Below are positions 55,122 to 64,000 of a stretch of 64,000 nucleotides of DNA, piece after piece. The translations under genes and the position numbers were made by a program. Source of the DNA: Aphanothece saxicola GSE-SYN-MK-01-06B (GTDB lineage Bacteria; Cyanobacteriota; Cyanobacteriia; PCC-6307; Cyanobiaceae); assembly GCA_019359745.1 (NCBI GenBank), contig JAHHGT010000007.1, positions 1 through 64,000 on the forward strand. The letters run 5' to 3'. Under the pieces are notes generated by a model. The model did not search any database, had not been told where the DNA came from, and saw nothing but the letters and a program-made list of their open reading frames with translations. Position 1 is the first letter of the stretch. Each line of letters starts with the position of its first letter.

Positions 55122-56132
55122 ATGCTTCCCCACCACTACCTCTCCTCCCTGACTCTGGCGGAACGGCTGTATCGCCAGCAACCCGAAGTGGCGGGCCAGA
55201 TCTATTCAGCGGAGGTACTTCAGTTCCTTCGGGACGGTGTGATCCTTTTTCCCCAGGTGATCGAGCCGGAACTCCTTGACCGGGTCGACGCCGACCTGGA
55301 CGACCTGCCGAGGCTGGCCCGGACCTCCCTGCTGCACGGCATGATCGGCATTGACGGCAAGGCCGATCACTACGACGCCAGGGTGTTGCGCAACCTGTCC
55401 AAGCTGGGGGTCACGGATCTGCGGCAGGCGGGTCCCGGGCTCAAGCTCAATGACCTGCATCGCTACTTCGATTCGGCCCGCGAGCTCGCCTTCTCAGAGC
55501 CCATCATCCGTTTCCTCGACGAACTCTTCGGCTCAGCACCGGCCCTGATTCAATCGCTCACCTTCTGGAAAAGCAGCGAGCAGTCGCTGCACCAGGACTT
55601 CTCCTACGTGCACCATCACAGCCGGCTGGGGCATCTGGCCGCGGCCTGGATTCCCCTGGAAGACATCAGCGATCAGGCCGGGCCGCTCGTTTACTTCAAG
55701 GGGTCCCATCTCCTGGCGGAGCATCAGTTCTACGACTGGAACCAGGGCGGAATTCTGGCCAGCCGCAACACCGACCCCCAGACAGCAGAGGGGTACGGGC
55801 ACTACCTGAACGCCTTGATCGACCAGCAGGGCTGGACACCGAGCCTCTACCTGCCCCGGCGCGGCGACCTGCTGATCTGGCACGGGGCGCTGATTCATGG
55901 CGGCACCGCCATGGCCGATCCCGCGCTTACCCGCCGCTCCTACGTCTGCCATTACACCGCCGCCGCCAATCACAAGGCCATGGCCCGCCATCGCGTCGGG
56001 GAGGGCTACGACTTTTCCGAACCACCCTCCCTGCCCGAAACCATGCGCCCCAGATCCCTGCCCACCAGGCTGGTCACCGCCGCCGGCCGCCGCCTGAAGC
56101 ACCTCCTCCAGCGAGGCCGCACCCATGCCTAA
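55122..56132 (+). CDS. Phytanoyl-CoA dioxygenase (PhyH) family, 2-oxoglutarate/Fe(II)
   Basis: A 336-residue dioxygenase. The metal ligands are His-x-Asp in LHQDFSYVHHHS and the distal His in LIWHGALIHGG, with RRSYVCHY holding the 2-oxoglutarate arginine. The N-terminal ~100 residues contain an RDGVILFPQVIEPELLD helix typical of the family. It likely hydroxylates a small molecule. The substrate is unknown. The ATG at 55122 is chosen over 55002. It overlaps the SUI1 gene by 8 bases. Confidence 0.82.
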   Translation: MLPHHYLSSLTLAERLYRQQPEVAGQIYSAEVLQFLRDGVILFPQVIEPELLDRVDADLDDLPRLARTSLLHGMIGIDGKADHYDARVLRNLSKLGVTDLRQAGPGLKLNDLHRYFDSARELAFSEPIIRFLDELFGSAPALIQSLTFWKSSEQSLHQDFSYVHHHSRLGHLAAAWIPLEDISDQAGPLVYFKGSHLLAEHQFYDWNQGGILASRNTDPQTAEGYGHYLNALIDQQGWTPSLYLPRRGDLLIWHGALIHGGTAMADPALTRRSYVCHYTAAANHKAMARHRVGEGYDFSEPPSLPETMRPRSLPTRLVTAAGRRLKHLLQRGRTHA

Positions 56133-56451
56133 GGGCGGCTGGAGAGAGTTCAGCGGCTCGGAGAGCCTGCAGCGGCCTTCCGACCCTGGTGGCCCTGGCG
56201 TGGCCAGGGCCCAGCAGCGGGTGCGGGTGCAGCGCACCAAGGCCGGCAAAGGCGGCAAGCTGGTCACAGCGGTCACGGGGCTGGACGTTCCAGACGCCGA
56301 AGCCCGCGCCCTGCTGCAGCGGCTCAAGACCCGTGCCGGCACCGGCGGCACCCTCAAAGACGGGGTGATCGAACTCCAGGGCGACCAGGTGGCCCTCACC
56401 CTGGCCGAGCTGGAGGCCCAAGGGTTCCGGCCGAAGCAGGCAGGGGGGTAG
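56125..56451 (+). CDS. SUI1/eIF1-like protein (YciH family)
   Basis: A 108-residue protein whose C-terminal ~75 residues have the SUI1 fold: [40 protein letters not shown] and IELQGDQ. In eukaryotes eIF1 checks start-codon fidelity, and bacterial YciH may modulate initiation. The N-terminal 25 residues are variable. The gene lies between PhyH and cysC. Confidence 0.87.
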   Translation: MPKGGWREFSGSESLQRPSDPGGPGVARAQQRVRVQRTKAGKGGKLVTAVTGLDVPDAEARALLQRLKTRAGTGGTLKDGVIELQGDQVALTLAELEAQGFRPKQAGG

Positions 56452-56485
56452 GGGAGAATGCGGCCCAAGCCGCTGCCCCGTTTCC

Positions 56486-57121
56486 GTGTCCGAGATGACC
56501 TCGCCTGCCAAGGCCACCAACATCGTCTGGCACCACTCCACCGTGACCCGCGCCGCCCGGGCCCACCAGCGGGGCCACCGCAGCGCCATCCTCTGGTTCA
56601 CGGGCCTCTCGGGGGCGGGGAAAAGCACCCTGGCCAATGCGGTGAACTCGGCCCTGTTCGAGCAGGGCCTCGCCTGCTACGTGCTCGATGGCGACAACGT
56701 GCGCCATGGGCTGTGCAGCGATCTGGGCTTCTCCGACGCCGATCGCGAGGAGAACATCCGCCGGATCGGTGAGGTGGCCAAACTGTTCCTGGATGCCGGC
56801 GTTGTGGTGCTCACCGCCTTCGTCTCCCCCTTCAAGGCCGACCGCCAGCGGGCCCGCGCGCTGGTGGAGGCGGGCGATTTCCTGGAGATCCACTGCGCCG
56901 CCGACCTGGAGGTCTGCGAGCAACGGGACACCAAGGGGCTCTACGCCAAGGCCCGGGCCGGGGAGATCAAGGAGTTCACCGGCATCTCCAGCCCCTACGA
57001 GGCCCCCGAGGCTCCCGAGCTGCTGGTGGCCACCGGTGAGCAGAGCCTCGACGACTCGGTGGCCCAGGTGATGGCCGAACTGGAGCGGCGCGGCATCATT
57101 CCGGCTCCGGCAGAACCCTGA
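56486..57121 (+). CDS. cysC: Adenylylsulfate kinase
   Basis: A 211-residue APS kinase making PAPS. P-loop [14 protein letters not shown], the [26 protein letters not shown] motif with the catalytic Asp, and [26 protein letters not shown] are standard. The start is GTG 56486 or ATG 56495. It is a self-standing kinase with no sulfurylase next to it. Confidence 0.93.
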   Translation: MSEMTSPAKATNIVWHHSTVTRAARAHQRGHRSAILWFTGLSGAGKSTLANAVNSALFEQGLACYVLDGDNVRHGLCSDLGFSDADREENIRRIGEVAKLFLDAGVVVLTAFVSPFKADRQRARALVEAGDFLEIHCAADLEVCEQRDTKGLYAKARAGEIKEFTGISSPYEAPEAPELLVATGEQSLDDSVAQVMAELERRGIIPAPAEP

Positions 57122-58181
57122 ACGGTTCGGCGCGAAGGCGCAGGGCCCAGGCATCGAGGAAGGTCTTGGCGCAGCTGGCGACCGGCACCGCCAACAGCAG
57201 GCCCAGCAGTTCCCCCAGTCCCAGCAACCCGCCCAGCCGGGCTCCGATCGGCAGGCTGATCAGCAACCAGGCCGGCTGCAGACCCACGATCGACCCCATC
57301 AGCCGTGGCTGGATCACCTGGTCGACCACCTGGCCGACGGTGATCGCCACCGCCAGGACCTCCAGGCCGGTGCGTGGATCCTGAAGCGCCAGCAGCACGC
57401 TCACCCCGACGATGGTGAGGGCACTGGCATAGGGAATCAGGGTGGTGTAGCCGATCGCCACGGCGAACAGGACCCCATAGGGGATCCCCAGCAGGGTGAA
57501 CACCAGGCTCTGGGCGCCGCTGAGGATCAGGGCCAGCACCACCTGGCCGGCGAAGTAGCCCCGGAAAGTGCGGTCCAGGGTGGTGAGCACCAGAGACCGG
57601 GTGCCAGGGGGCAGCCATTCGGCAAGACCCTTGGCGATGCCCTCGCCCCCCAGCAGCAGGAAGACCGCCAGCACCAGGACAATCACCGTGTTGACGGTGA
57701 TGCTCACCGTGGCCCCCAGGATCCCCAGCACCTGCTGGCTGAGCTGGGAGGCGATCTTGCTGGTGCGGGTGATCAGTTCGCTGCTGAGCCCGCCGAAATC
57801 GGTGGGCAACCCCCGCTCGGTGGCCCAGCTCTGCAGCTGCCCCAGCAGGGTTTCCCCCTGGGCCAGCCAGCTGGGCAGGGCCAGCACCAGATCGCCGAGC
57901 TGCTCCACCAGGCGGGGTACCAGCACCAGGGCGGCCAGCACCACCGCCGACAGGCTCAGCCCCAGCACCAGCAGCAGAGCCACCGCCCGGGGCAGCCCGC
58001 GCTGAATCAGCCAGCGGCTGGGGATGTCGAGCAGGAACGCCAGCAGGGCGGCCGTCAGGAACAGGGCCGGGAACGGCGCCAGGGGCACCAGCAACTGGCG
58101 CAACACCCACAGGTTGAGCACCAGCAGGGGCAGGGCCAGCGAGAACCGCAGCCATGGGGGCAGCACCAGCCGCTCGAGCAT
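57096..58181 (-). CDS. AI-2E family transporter (PerM/DUF20)
   Basis: A 361-residue membrane protein with about eight helices: [63 protein letters not shown], then a long extramembrane helical part and [39 protein letters not shown]. The [22 protein letters not shown] motif is conserved in this family. The solute is not known, though some relatives carry AI-2 or act as Na+/H+ antiporters. It is convergent with cysC (26-base overlap). Confidence 0.82.
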   Translation of the reverse strand: MLERLVLPPWLRFSLALPLLVLNLWVLRQLLVPLAPFPALFLTAALLAFLLDIPSRWLIQRGLPRAVALLLVLGLSLSAVVLAALVLVPRLVEQLGDLVLALPSWLAQGETLLGQLQSWATERGLPTDFGGLSSELITRTSKIASQLSQQVLGILGATVSITVNTVIVLVLAVFLLLGGEGIAKGLAEWLPPGTRSLVLTTLDRTFRGYFAGQVVLALILSGAQSLVFTLLGIPYGVLFAVAIGYTTLIPYASALTIVGVSVLLALQDPRTGLEVLAVAITVGQVVDQVIQPRLMGSIVGLQPAWLLISLPIGARLGGLLGLGELLGLLLAVPVASCAKTFLDAWALRLRAEPFRVLPEPE

Positions 58182-58261
58182 CCGCGGGAGCCGGGCCTGG
58201 CCCCGGGTGAATCGATGATCGCCGACCAGCTTGGCCTGTCGAGCCGACAAGGGCCAGCGAT

Positions 58262-58819
58262 TCAGGCCTGGCCCATGGCCTCCAGGTAGGCGGCGCTGCC
58301 CAGGGCCTGCAGGCGACCATCCTTGGCCACCACCTGATCGTGCAGTCCACGGCGGTAGGCCTCCAGGGCGTCGGCGAGCACCGGATCGGCGATGGCCAGG
58401 ATCGAGGCCGCCAGCAGGCCGGCGTTGAGGCCGCCGCCGATGGCCACCGTGGCCACCGGGATCCCCGCCGGCATCTGCACGATGGAGTGCAGGGAATCCA
58501 CCCCGGAGAGGGCCTGGCTGCGCACGGGCACGCCGATCACCGGCAACAGGCAGAAGGCGGCCACCATGCCGGGCAGGTGGGCTGCGCCGCCCGCACCGGC
58601 GATGATCACCCGAAAGCCACGGGAGGCGGCCGCCTCGGCGAAGGCCGCCATCTCCCGTGGGGTGCGATGGGCCGAGAGCACCCGCACCTCGGTGGCCACC
58701 CCCAGCTGCTCCAGGATCCGCACCGCCGGCTCCAGCGTCGGCAGGTCGGAATCGCTGCCCATGACGATCGCCACCCGGGGCTGTGAGGTGGCGGTGGACG
58801 GGGCGGCTTCGGGGTCCAT
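58262..58819 (-). CDS. purE: N5-carboxyaminoimidazole ribonucleotide mutase
   Basis: A 185-residue class I PurE. Signature [35 protein letters not shown] with the active His, and the [11 protein letters not shown] loop are intact; the C-terminus folds as [16 protein letters not shown]. The ATG at 58819 gives [15 protein letters not shown]. It converts N5-CAIR to CAIR in purine synthesis and lies alone, divergent from nagA with a 49-base gap. Confidence 0.94.
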   Translation of the reverse strand: MDPEAAPSTATSQPRVAIVMGSDSDLPTLEPAVRILEQLGVATEVRVLSAHRTPREMAAFAEAAASRGFRVIIAGAGGAAHLPGMVAAFCLLPVIGVPVRSQALSGVDSLHSIVQMPAGIPVATVAIGGGLNAGLLAASILAIADPVLADALEAYRRGLHDQVVAKDGRLQALGSAAYLEAMGQA

Positions 58820-58868
58820 GGGGCGGGAGGCGGCGAGGATGGCATTGTCCCGTCCCGCGGCTGCCCTG

Positions 58869-60062
58869 ATGCGCTGGCTGACCAACCTGCGACTGGCGGG
58901 CGACGACCCGGCCTGCGGCGGGGATGTGGGCCGCTGGCGTGTGGGTGTCGACAGCGATGGTCTGATCGCCCGGGTACGGCCGACGCCACCGGGGAGCCAC
59001 TCCGCTGGCGAGGACTGGGGCGGCGACTGGCTGTCCCCCGGGGGTGTCGACCTGCAGATCAACGGCGGCCTGGGTCTGGCCTTCCCCGAACTGACACCCG
59101 GGGATCTGCCCCGCCTGCAGGCCCTGCTGGAGCTGCTCTGGCGGGATGGGGTGGAGGCCATCTGCCCCACCCTGGTGACCTGCGCACCGGAGGCCCTGCG
59201 CCAGGCCCTGGGGGTGCTGGCCGAGGCCCGCCGCCGGCACCGGCCCGGGCGATGCCGGCTGCTGGGCGCCCATCTGGAGGGGCCGTTCCTGGCACCGGAG
59301 CGGCGCGGCGCCCACCCGGCCCAGCACCTGCAGGCTCCCAGCCGGGCGGCCCTCGAGCGGCTGATCGCCGGCTTCCAGGGCGGCGCCGAAGCCGATGTCG
59401 CGCTGGTGACCCTGGCACCGGAACTGGTGGGTGCCGCCGAGGTGATCGACCAGCTGCGGGCCGCCGACGTGGTGGTGAGCCTGGGCCACAGCGGCGCCGA
59501 TGCGGAGCAGGCCCGTCAGTCCTTCGGACGGGGCGTGGGGATGCTCACCCACACTTTCAATGCGATGGCCGGGCTGCATCACCGCGCCCCGGGCCCCGTC
59601 GGCGCGGCCCTGCTCCAGGGTGAGGTGGCCCTGGGGCTGATCGCCGACGGCGTCCACGTGGCCCCAACCATGGCGGTGCTGCTGCAGCGGCTGGCTCCCC
59701 ACCGACTGGTGATCGTCAGCGATGCCCTGGCTCCCTACGGGCTTGCCGATGGCACCCATCGCTGGGACGAACGGCTGCTGCTGGTGCAGGACGGCAGCTG
59801 CCGCCTGGAGGACGGCACCCTGGCCGGGGTCACCCTGCCGCTGCTGGAGGGGGTGCGGCGGCTGGCCGGCTGGGGCGGCCGGGTGCCGACCTCGATCGCC
59901 GCGGCCACCCTGGCCCCGCGGCGCCTGCTGGGGGAGCGGCGACCGCTGGAGCAGCTGCTGCTGGGGCGGCCCCTGGGGGACACCTTGCGCTGGAGCACGG
60001 CGGACGACGGCAGCCTGCGCTGGCGGCGCCCCGCCACCGTGGCCCAGGCCCCACCTCCCTAG
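58869..60062 (+). CDS. nagA: N-acetylglucosamine-6-phosphate deacetylase
   Basis: A 397-residue amidohydrolase. Metal and substrate motifs: [28 protein letters not shown] with the Glu ligand, [34 protein letters not shown] and [11 protein letters not shown] with the catalytic Asp. It deacetylates GlcNAc-6-P, from cell-wall turnover for example. No nagB is beside it. It precedes chlM by 31 bases on the same strand. Confidence 0.92.
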   Translation: MRWLTNLRLAGDDPACGGDVGRWRVGVDSDGLIARVRPTPPGSHSAGEDWGGDWLSPGGVDLQINGGLGLAFPELTPGDLPRLQALLELLWRDGVEAICPTLVTCAPEALRQALGVLAEARRRHRPGRCRLLGAHLEGPFLAPERRGAHPAQHLQAPSRAALERLIAGFQGGAEADVALVTLAPELVGAAEVIDQLRAADVVVSLGHSGADAEQARQSFGRGVGMLTHTFNAMAGLHHRAPGPVGAALLQGEVALGLIADGVHVAPTMAVLLQRLAPHRLVIVSDALAPYGLADGTHRWDERLLLVQDGSCRLEDGTLAGVTLPLLEGVRRLAGWGGRVPTSIAAATLAPRRLLGERRPLEQLLLGRPLGDTLRWSTADDGSLRWRRPATVAQAPPP

Positions 60063-60093
60063 GATCCGGCCCACCCGAACGGCCCTGCGCCCC

Positions 60094-60834
60094 ATGCCCC
60101 CGGAACTGCAACCCCCCGCGCCCGCCGAGGCACAGGCTGAGACGCAGGCCGAGAAGGCCGAGGTGCAGGCCTATTTCGAAAGCACCGGCTTCGAGCGCTG
60201 GAACCGCATCTACAGCGACAGCGAGGAGGTGAACCGGGTCCAGCGCAACATCCGCATCGGCCACCAGAAGACGGTGGATGCGGTGCTGGCCTGGCTGCAG
60301 CAGCAGGGCGACCTCGCGAGCCGCAGCTTCTGCGATGCCGGCTGCGGCGTCGGCAGCCTCAGCCTGCCCCTGGCGGCCCTCGGCGCCGGCTCAATCGCCG
60401 CCAGCGATCTCTCCGCCGCGATGGTGGCCGAGGCCAGCCGCCGTGCCGCCGAGGCCGACCTGGCCTCCGGGCGGCTGAGCTTCAGCGCCTCTGACCTGGA
60501 GAGCCTCCAGGGTCGCTACGACACCGTGATCTGCCTGGACGTGTTCATCCACTACCCCCAGGCGGCCGCCGAAGCAATGGTGAAGCACCTGGCGGCCATG
60601 GCCGAGCGCCAGCTGATCGTCAGCTTCGCCCCCTACACGCCGCTGCTGGCGGTGCTCAAGCAGATCGGCCAGCTGTTTCCCGGGCCGAGCAAGACCACCC
60701 GTGCCTACACGCTGCGGGAAGACGGGATCGTGGCGGCGGCGGCCAGCGCCGGCTTCCGCCCCGTCCACCGCAGTCTCAACCAGGCCCCCTTCTACTTCTC
60801 GCGGCTGATCGCCTTCGAGCGCGACCCGGCCTGA
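60094..60834 (+). CDS. chlM: Mg-protoporphyrin IX methyltransferase
   Basis: A 246-residue SAM-dependent enzyme methylating the C13 propionate of Mg-protoporphyrin IX, the step after Mg-chelatase in chlorophyll synthesis. The SAM motif is FCDAGCGVGSLSLPLA, with VQAYFESTGFERWNRIYSDS near the N-terminus and APYTPLLAVLKQIGQLFPGPSKTTRAY near the C-terminus, all typical. The ATG at 60094 places the conserved part at about residue 25. Confidence 0.93.
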   Translation: MPPELQPPAPAEAQAETQAEKAEVQAYFESTGFERWNRIYSDSEEVNRVQRNIRIGHQKTVDAVLAWLQQQGDLASRSFCDAGCGVGSLSLPLAALGAGSIAASDLSAAMVAEASRRAAEADLASGRLSFSASDLESLQGRYDTVICLDVFIHYPQAAAEAMVKHLAAMAERQLIVSFAPYTPLLAVLKQIGQLFPGPSKTTRAYTLREDGIVAAAASAGFRPVHRSLNQAPFYFSRLIAFERDPA

Positions 60835-60938
60835 CCCGATCCTGCAGGGGTGGCTGAAGCGTTGCCTCCCCCGGTGACGCCGGAGGCCGTGGTCCGGGCG
60901 CCTTGCGGAAGGGGCATCCAGATTCTGAACACCGCCCG

Positions 60939-61985
60939 TCAGCCCCAGGGCGCGCCGCTGTCCGGGTCCACGGCCGGTGGGGCCTGCAGCTCCAGGCCCG
61001 ACCCATCGGGGCGGTGCAGCCGCAGCCAACGGGCCTGGAGCCGGTAGCCGCCCTCCCCCGGCAGCCCCCCGGGGCGGGCCCTCCCGCCCGCCAGATACAG
61101 GGGATCCCCCCACAGTGGCGCCCCGATGGCGGCGCAGTGGATGCGGATCTGATGGGGTCGTCCGCTGACGATCGCCACCTCGACCAGGTCGGCCTCGCCG
61201 CCTTTCGCAAGCAGGGTGAGCCGGCTGCGGGCCGGCAGGGCCGCCGGATCGCCGGGCTTGGCCGCGCACCAGATCTCCCCGAGCGGCGGGTGGGGCTGCC
61301 GGCCGATCGCTGTGGTGATCACCAGGCTGTCGCCGGTCGTCAGCACCAGCCGGCCCGGCGCCAGCAGGGCCCGGTAGAGCTTGCGGCAGGGCGGGGCCCC
61401 GCCATCGGCACCGCCGTCGCTGACCAGCGAGCCCGTGCTCTCCCGCAGCTGGGCGCTCAGCCAGGCGCGGGTGGCCGGCCGGCGGGCGCACACCAGCAGT
61501 CCGGAGGTGAAACGCCCCAGGCGGTGCACCGGCCGCGGCACGCCGGCGGGGTCGTCGCCATGGCGGCGCTCCAACAGCCGCAGCACGGTGTGCTCCAGGA
61601 ATCCGCCCGCCGGCAGCACGGGCAGGCCACTGGGCTTGTCGATCACCAGCAGATCACCGTCGTCGTGGATCACCGCCCAGCGGGCCGGCACGGCAGGCTC
61701 CGGCCAGGGGGGACGCCGCCAGAGCAACCGGTCGCCACCGGCGAGGGCCACCTCGGCCTGCAGCGTCTCGCCGTTGCGGCTGATCTCGCCGGCCGCCAGG
61801 CGCCGTTCCCATGCCGCCGGGCTGGAGTGGCCATAGCGCTCCGCATAGAAGTCCACCACCCCCAGGCCGGCTCCGGAGGGGGGGATCCGATCGCGGTAGG
61901 TCCAGCCGTCGTTGGGCGCGGACGGCAGCCAGCCCGGCGGCAGGCTCAGCGCTGGGAGGTGGGGAGACTCAATCCACCAGCCCAT
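60939..61985 (-). CDS. RluA-family pseudouridine synthase-like protein, altered catalytic motif
   Basis: A 348-residue protein with the pseudouridine synthase fold: [52 protein letters not shown]. In place of the canonical HRLDxxTSG it reads [13 protein letters not shown], so the catalytic aspartate position is glycine. Plant and cyanobacterial relatives may share this change, but I cannot verify. It may be inactive, have a moved nucleophile, or act as an RNA-binding protein. The start at 61985 overlaps the response regulator stop. Confidence 0.8.
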   Translation of the reverse strand: MGWWIESPHLPALSLPPGWLPSAPNDGWTYRDRIPPSGAGLGVVDFYAERYGHSSPAAWERRLAAGEISRNGETLQAEVALAGGDRLLWRRPPWPEPAVPARWAVIHDDGDLLVIDKPSGLPVLPAGGFLEHTVLRLLERRHGDDPAGVPRPVHRLGRFTSGLLVCARRPATRAWLSAQLRESTGSLVSDGGADGGAPPCRKLYRALLAPGRLVLTTGDSLVITTAIGRQPHPPLGEIWCAAKPGDPAALPARSRLTLLAKGGEADLVEVAIVSGRPHQIRIHCAAIGAPLWGDPLYLAGGRARPGGLPGEGGYRLQARWLRLHRPDGSGLELQAPPAVDPDSGAPWG

Positions 61986-62760
61986 GCTCGAGGGCGAAGC
62001 GCACCAGCTCGGTGCGGCTGGCGGTGCCGGTCTTGATGAACAGCCGGCTCACGTACTTCTCGACATTGCGGATCGAGGTTTCCAGCCGCCGGGCGATCTC
62101 CTTGTTCATCATTCCCTCCGCCACCAGCTGCAGGACGCTGGCTTCGCGGGGGGTGAAGTCGAGCTTGACGTCGGAGACGGGCTTCTTGGCACTGCCGACC
62201 GCACCGCTGGCGCCGCCACCCCCCAGCATCGAGCGAATCTCGGTGATCTGGCGGGCCATGGCGCCGATGTCGGCATCGGCGAAGCGGGCCGCCTCCGCCA
62301 GGAGTCGCTCCTGGCGACGCACCACGTTGCGCACCCGGGCCACCAGTTCATCCGGGTCGAACGGCTTGGGGATGTAGTCGTCGGCGCCGGCCTGGAAGCC
62401 GGCGATGCGGTCGGCCGTCATGCCCTTGGCGGTGAGGAAGATCACCGGGGTGCCCCCGAGCCGCTCATCGGCCCGCAGCCGCTTCAGCAGGCCATAGCCG
62501 TCGCAGCGGGGCATCATCACGTCGGTGATGACCACATCGGGCATCTGGGCCTGGGCCGCCGTCCAGCCTTCCTCGCCGTCATTGGCGGTGGTGACGGCAA
62601 AGCCCTCATCCTCCAGATAGGCCTTGACCGCGGTGCGCAGACCGGGCTCGTCGTCCACCAGCAGCAACCGCACCGGCGTGCTGGTGGCAGCCTCAGGCGC
62701 CTCCTCCAACCCGGACGGCTCGGAGATGGGGCCGGCGGCGGCGGAAGGATCTTGGCTCAT
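61969..62760 (-). CDS. Response regulator with LuxR-type DNA-binding domain (Ycf29-like)
   Basis: A 263-residue protein. The N-terminal ~27 residues are unstructured; a receiver domain follows with [11 protein letters not shown], phosphoacceptor in [15 protein letters not shown] and [14 protein letters not shown]; a ~60-residue linker; then a LuxR HTH ([44 protein letters not shown]). Similar plastid/cyanobacterial regulators are called Ycf29. No histidine kinase is nearby. It precedes the RluA-like gene. Confidence 0.8.
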   Translation of the reverse strand: MSQDPSAAAGPISEPSGLEEAPEAATSTPVRLLLVDDEPGLRTAVKAYLEDEGFAVTTANDGEEGWTAAQAQMPDVVITDVMMPRCDGYGLLKRLRADERLGGTPVIFLTAKGMTADRIAGFQAGADDYIPKPFDPDELVARVRNVVRRQERLLAEAARFADADIGAMARQITEIRSMLGGGGASGAVGSAKKPVSDVKLDFTPREASVLQLVAEGMMNKEIARRLETSIRNVEKYVSRLFIKTGTASRTELVRFALEHGLVD

Positions 62761-62769
62761 GGGGGAAAT

Positions 62770-63348
62770 CTATCGACCGGCACCAAGAACCACCTGTTCC
62801 CGTTCGGGCAAGCGGCCGCTGTAGCCGAGCTGGCGGGCCAGGGGGCCAAGGCTGGCGGGGTCCTTGCCGGCCTGCTCGGGCACGCAGACCGCCCACCACA
62901 TCAGGTGGTCGAGGCGGTTGGCGGGGGTGATCACCCCACCGGGGTTGAGCTCGCGGATGACCAGCCGCCGCGCGCTGCCGGTGATCCTCAGGGGGCTGGT
63001 GGGGCTGCAGCCGATCTTGTCGGTGGCGACGGTGACCCGGTCGTCGAGCTCCTCCCACACCTGCACGCGCCACATCCCCGGCTGGCTGGGTTCGCTCACC
63101 TGGCCGTAGATGCCCACCACCTCCCGGCCCCGGTGGGTCACCCGGTCCAGGAGCACCTTGAAGCCCTTCGGGCGGTTTTCGGCATTGCTGCGGGACTCGT
63201 CCTGGGCGGCGGCTGGCCGGGGCAGGGCCAGGAACGAGGCCGCCGTCACCGAGACCGCCGCCAGGGTGAGCGCTGCCAGCGAGGCCATGGGGAGGACAGG
63301 CCGCCGCCGCAGGGGGCAGGCACCGGAGGAGCGGAAACGGTTCAGCAT
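62770..63348 (-). CDS. Hypothetical secreted protein
   Basis: A 192-residue protein with an N-terminal signal ([31 protein letters not shown], cleavage near AAAQ-D) and a compact domain with [41 protein letters not shown] and [15 protein letters not shown]. Two cysteines could pair. I do not recognise a family. It is divergent from the cysteine desulfurase gene with only 6 bases between start codons. Confidence 0.7.
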   Translation of the reverse strand: MLNRFRSSGACPLRRRPVLPMASLAALTLAAVSVTAASFLALPRPAAAQDESRSNAENRPKGFKVLLDRVTHRGREVVGIYGQVSEPSQPGMWRVQVWEELDDRVTVATDKIGCSPTSPLRITGSARRLVIRELNPGGVITPANRLDHLMWWAVCVPEQAGKDPASLGPLARQLGYSGRLPEREQVVLGAGR

Positions 63349-63354
63349 GACCCC

Positions 63355-64000
63355 ATGCTGACCTACCTCGACCACCACGCGAGCACCCCGTGCGATCCGG
63401 CGGTACTGGCGGCCATGGCGCCCTGGTGGACGCAGAACGCCGCCAATCCCTCCAGCCGCCTGTACCGCCCGGCCCTGGAAGCGGGAGCGGCGGTGGACAT
63501 CGCCCGCAGGCGGGTGGGGGAGGCGCTGGGTGTGGACAGCGCCACCGTGATCTTCACCAGCGGCGCCACCGAAGCCAACAACCTGGCGCTGCGCGGGGTG
63601 GCCGAGGCGGCCCTGGAGCGGGGGGAGCCCCGCCGCCACCTGGTGACCCTGGCCACGGAGCATCGGGCCGTGCTGGAGCCGATGGCCTGGCTGGCGCGCC
63701 ACGGCTTTCCGCTCACCGTGCTGCCGGTGGGGTCCGATGGCCGGCTCGATCCGGAACGGCTGGCGCAGGCCCTGGGCCCCGACACCCTGCTGCTGTCGGT
63801 GATGGCGGCGAACAACGAGATCGGCGTGCTGCAGCCCCTGGCCGAGATCGGCGCCCTCTGCCGCGAGCGGGGGGTGCTGTTCCACTGCGACGCCGCCCAG
63901 GCGGTAGGGCACATCCCCCTGGCCATGGCCGAGCTCGGCATCGACCTGCTCAGCCTCAGCGGCCACAAGCTCTATGGGCCCAAGGGGGTCGGCGCCCTGC
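63355..64000 (+). CDS. Cysteine desulfurase (NifS/IscS class), N-terminal part
   Basis: Reading from ATG 63355 gives 215 residues to the window edge: [53 protein letters not shown] and [13 protein letters not shown], then the PLP lysine in [16 protein letters not shown]. This is a class-V aminotransferase fold supplying sulfur for Fe-S clusters. The catalytic Cys loop lies outside the window, so IscS and SufS/NifS types cannot be separated fully, although HHAST is the IscS/NifS pattern. Confidence 0.9.
   Translation, partial: MLTYLDHHASTPCDPAVLAAMAPWWTQNAANPSSRLYRPALEAGAAVDIARRRVGEALGVDSATVIFTSGATEANNLALRGVAEAALERGEPRRHLVTLATEHRAVLEPMAWLARHGFPLTVLPVGSDGRLDPERLAQALGPDTLLLSVMAANNEIGVLQPLAEIGALCRERGVLFHCDAAQAVGHIPLAMAELGIDLLSLSGHKLYGPKGVGAL

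Noticed and set aside
57096-60095. A 999-codon minus-strand frame running through the AI-2E gene, purE and nagA
   Set aside because: Only the part up to 58181 is a real membrane protein; the rest is antisense low-complexity sequence.
60835-60938. Small coding sequence between chlM and the RluA-like gene
   Set aside because: The 104-base convergent spacer has only short frames without a start signal or conserved-looking residues.

Overview
The window is a high-GC, gene-dense stretch of a cyanobacterial chromosome, most likely an alpha-cyanobacterium of the Cyanobium/Synechococcus group. The evidence is the start of psbD, ycf3, ycf34, chlM, seven NDH-1 subunit genes, rpaA and rpaB, rbcR, a UPF0367 gene, the crtP-crtB pair, and HIP1-type palindromes (GCGATCGC). 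No intergenic gap exceeds about 170 bases, many neighbours overlap by 1-8 bases, and several starts are GTG or TTG. I see one tRNA gene and no rRNA, insertion sequence, integrase, prophage or CRISPR array.

Layout. 1-9.4 kb: psbD 5' end, UPF0367 gene, ABC ATPase, tRNA-Asn(GTT), rpaA, then on the minus strand a CPx copper ATPase, tmk and holB, followed by ycf3, radA and rpaB. 9.3-13.4 kb: lipid genes plsX, fabH, fabD, plsC. 13.4-17.7 kb: DUF218, tsaB, ycf34, cca, an RRM RNA-binding protein, a long perfect hairpin, a 59-residue membrane protein not reported by a 60-residue ORF cut-off, and a cyclic-nucleotide-binding-domain membrane protein. 17.7-30.3 kb: the accessory-looking part, with three Rieske non-heme iron oxygenases, an MFS transporter, a DevBCA exporter, an alpha/beta hydrolase, a MinD-like ATPase, a HAMP-domain membrane sensor and a TolC-type outer-membrane factor. 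30.3-35.8 kb: crtB, crtP, ndhM, DUF3172, rbcR and a Z-ISO (zeta-carotene isomerase) gene. 35.8-41 kb: ndhF, ndhD, a LapA-domain protein, scpA. 41-51.4 kb: a nucleotidyltransferase, MTHFR, a PedR-like regulator, then a minus-strand run of DUF3352, sixA-like, gltA, ndhA-I-G-E, nadK and CYTH. 51.4-64 kb: rhodanese, hrcA, Anbu, trpB, a PhyH dioxygenase, SUI1, cysC, an AI-2E permease, purE, nagA, chlM, an RluA-like protein, a response regulator, a secreted protein and the start of a cysteine desulfurase gene.

Most striking: Rieske oxygenase 3 is translationally coupled to DevB, DevC, DevA and an alpha/beta hydrolase, while 2-9 kb away on the other strand a TolC gene is translationally coupled to phytoene desaturase and phytoene synthase. 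Together these hold all parts of a tripartite export machine plus oxygenases and a hydrolase. I propose a pigment- or isoprenoid-derived metabolite modification and export system. The parts are visible in the sequence; the substrate and the link between the two operons are inference.
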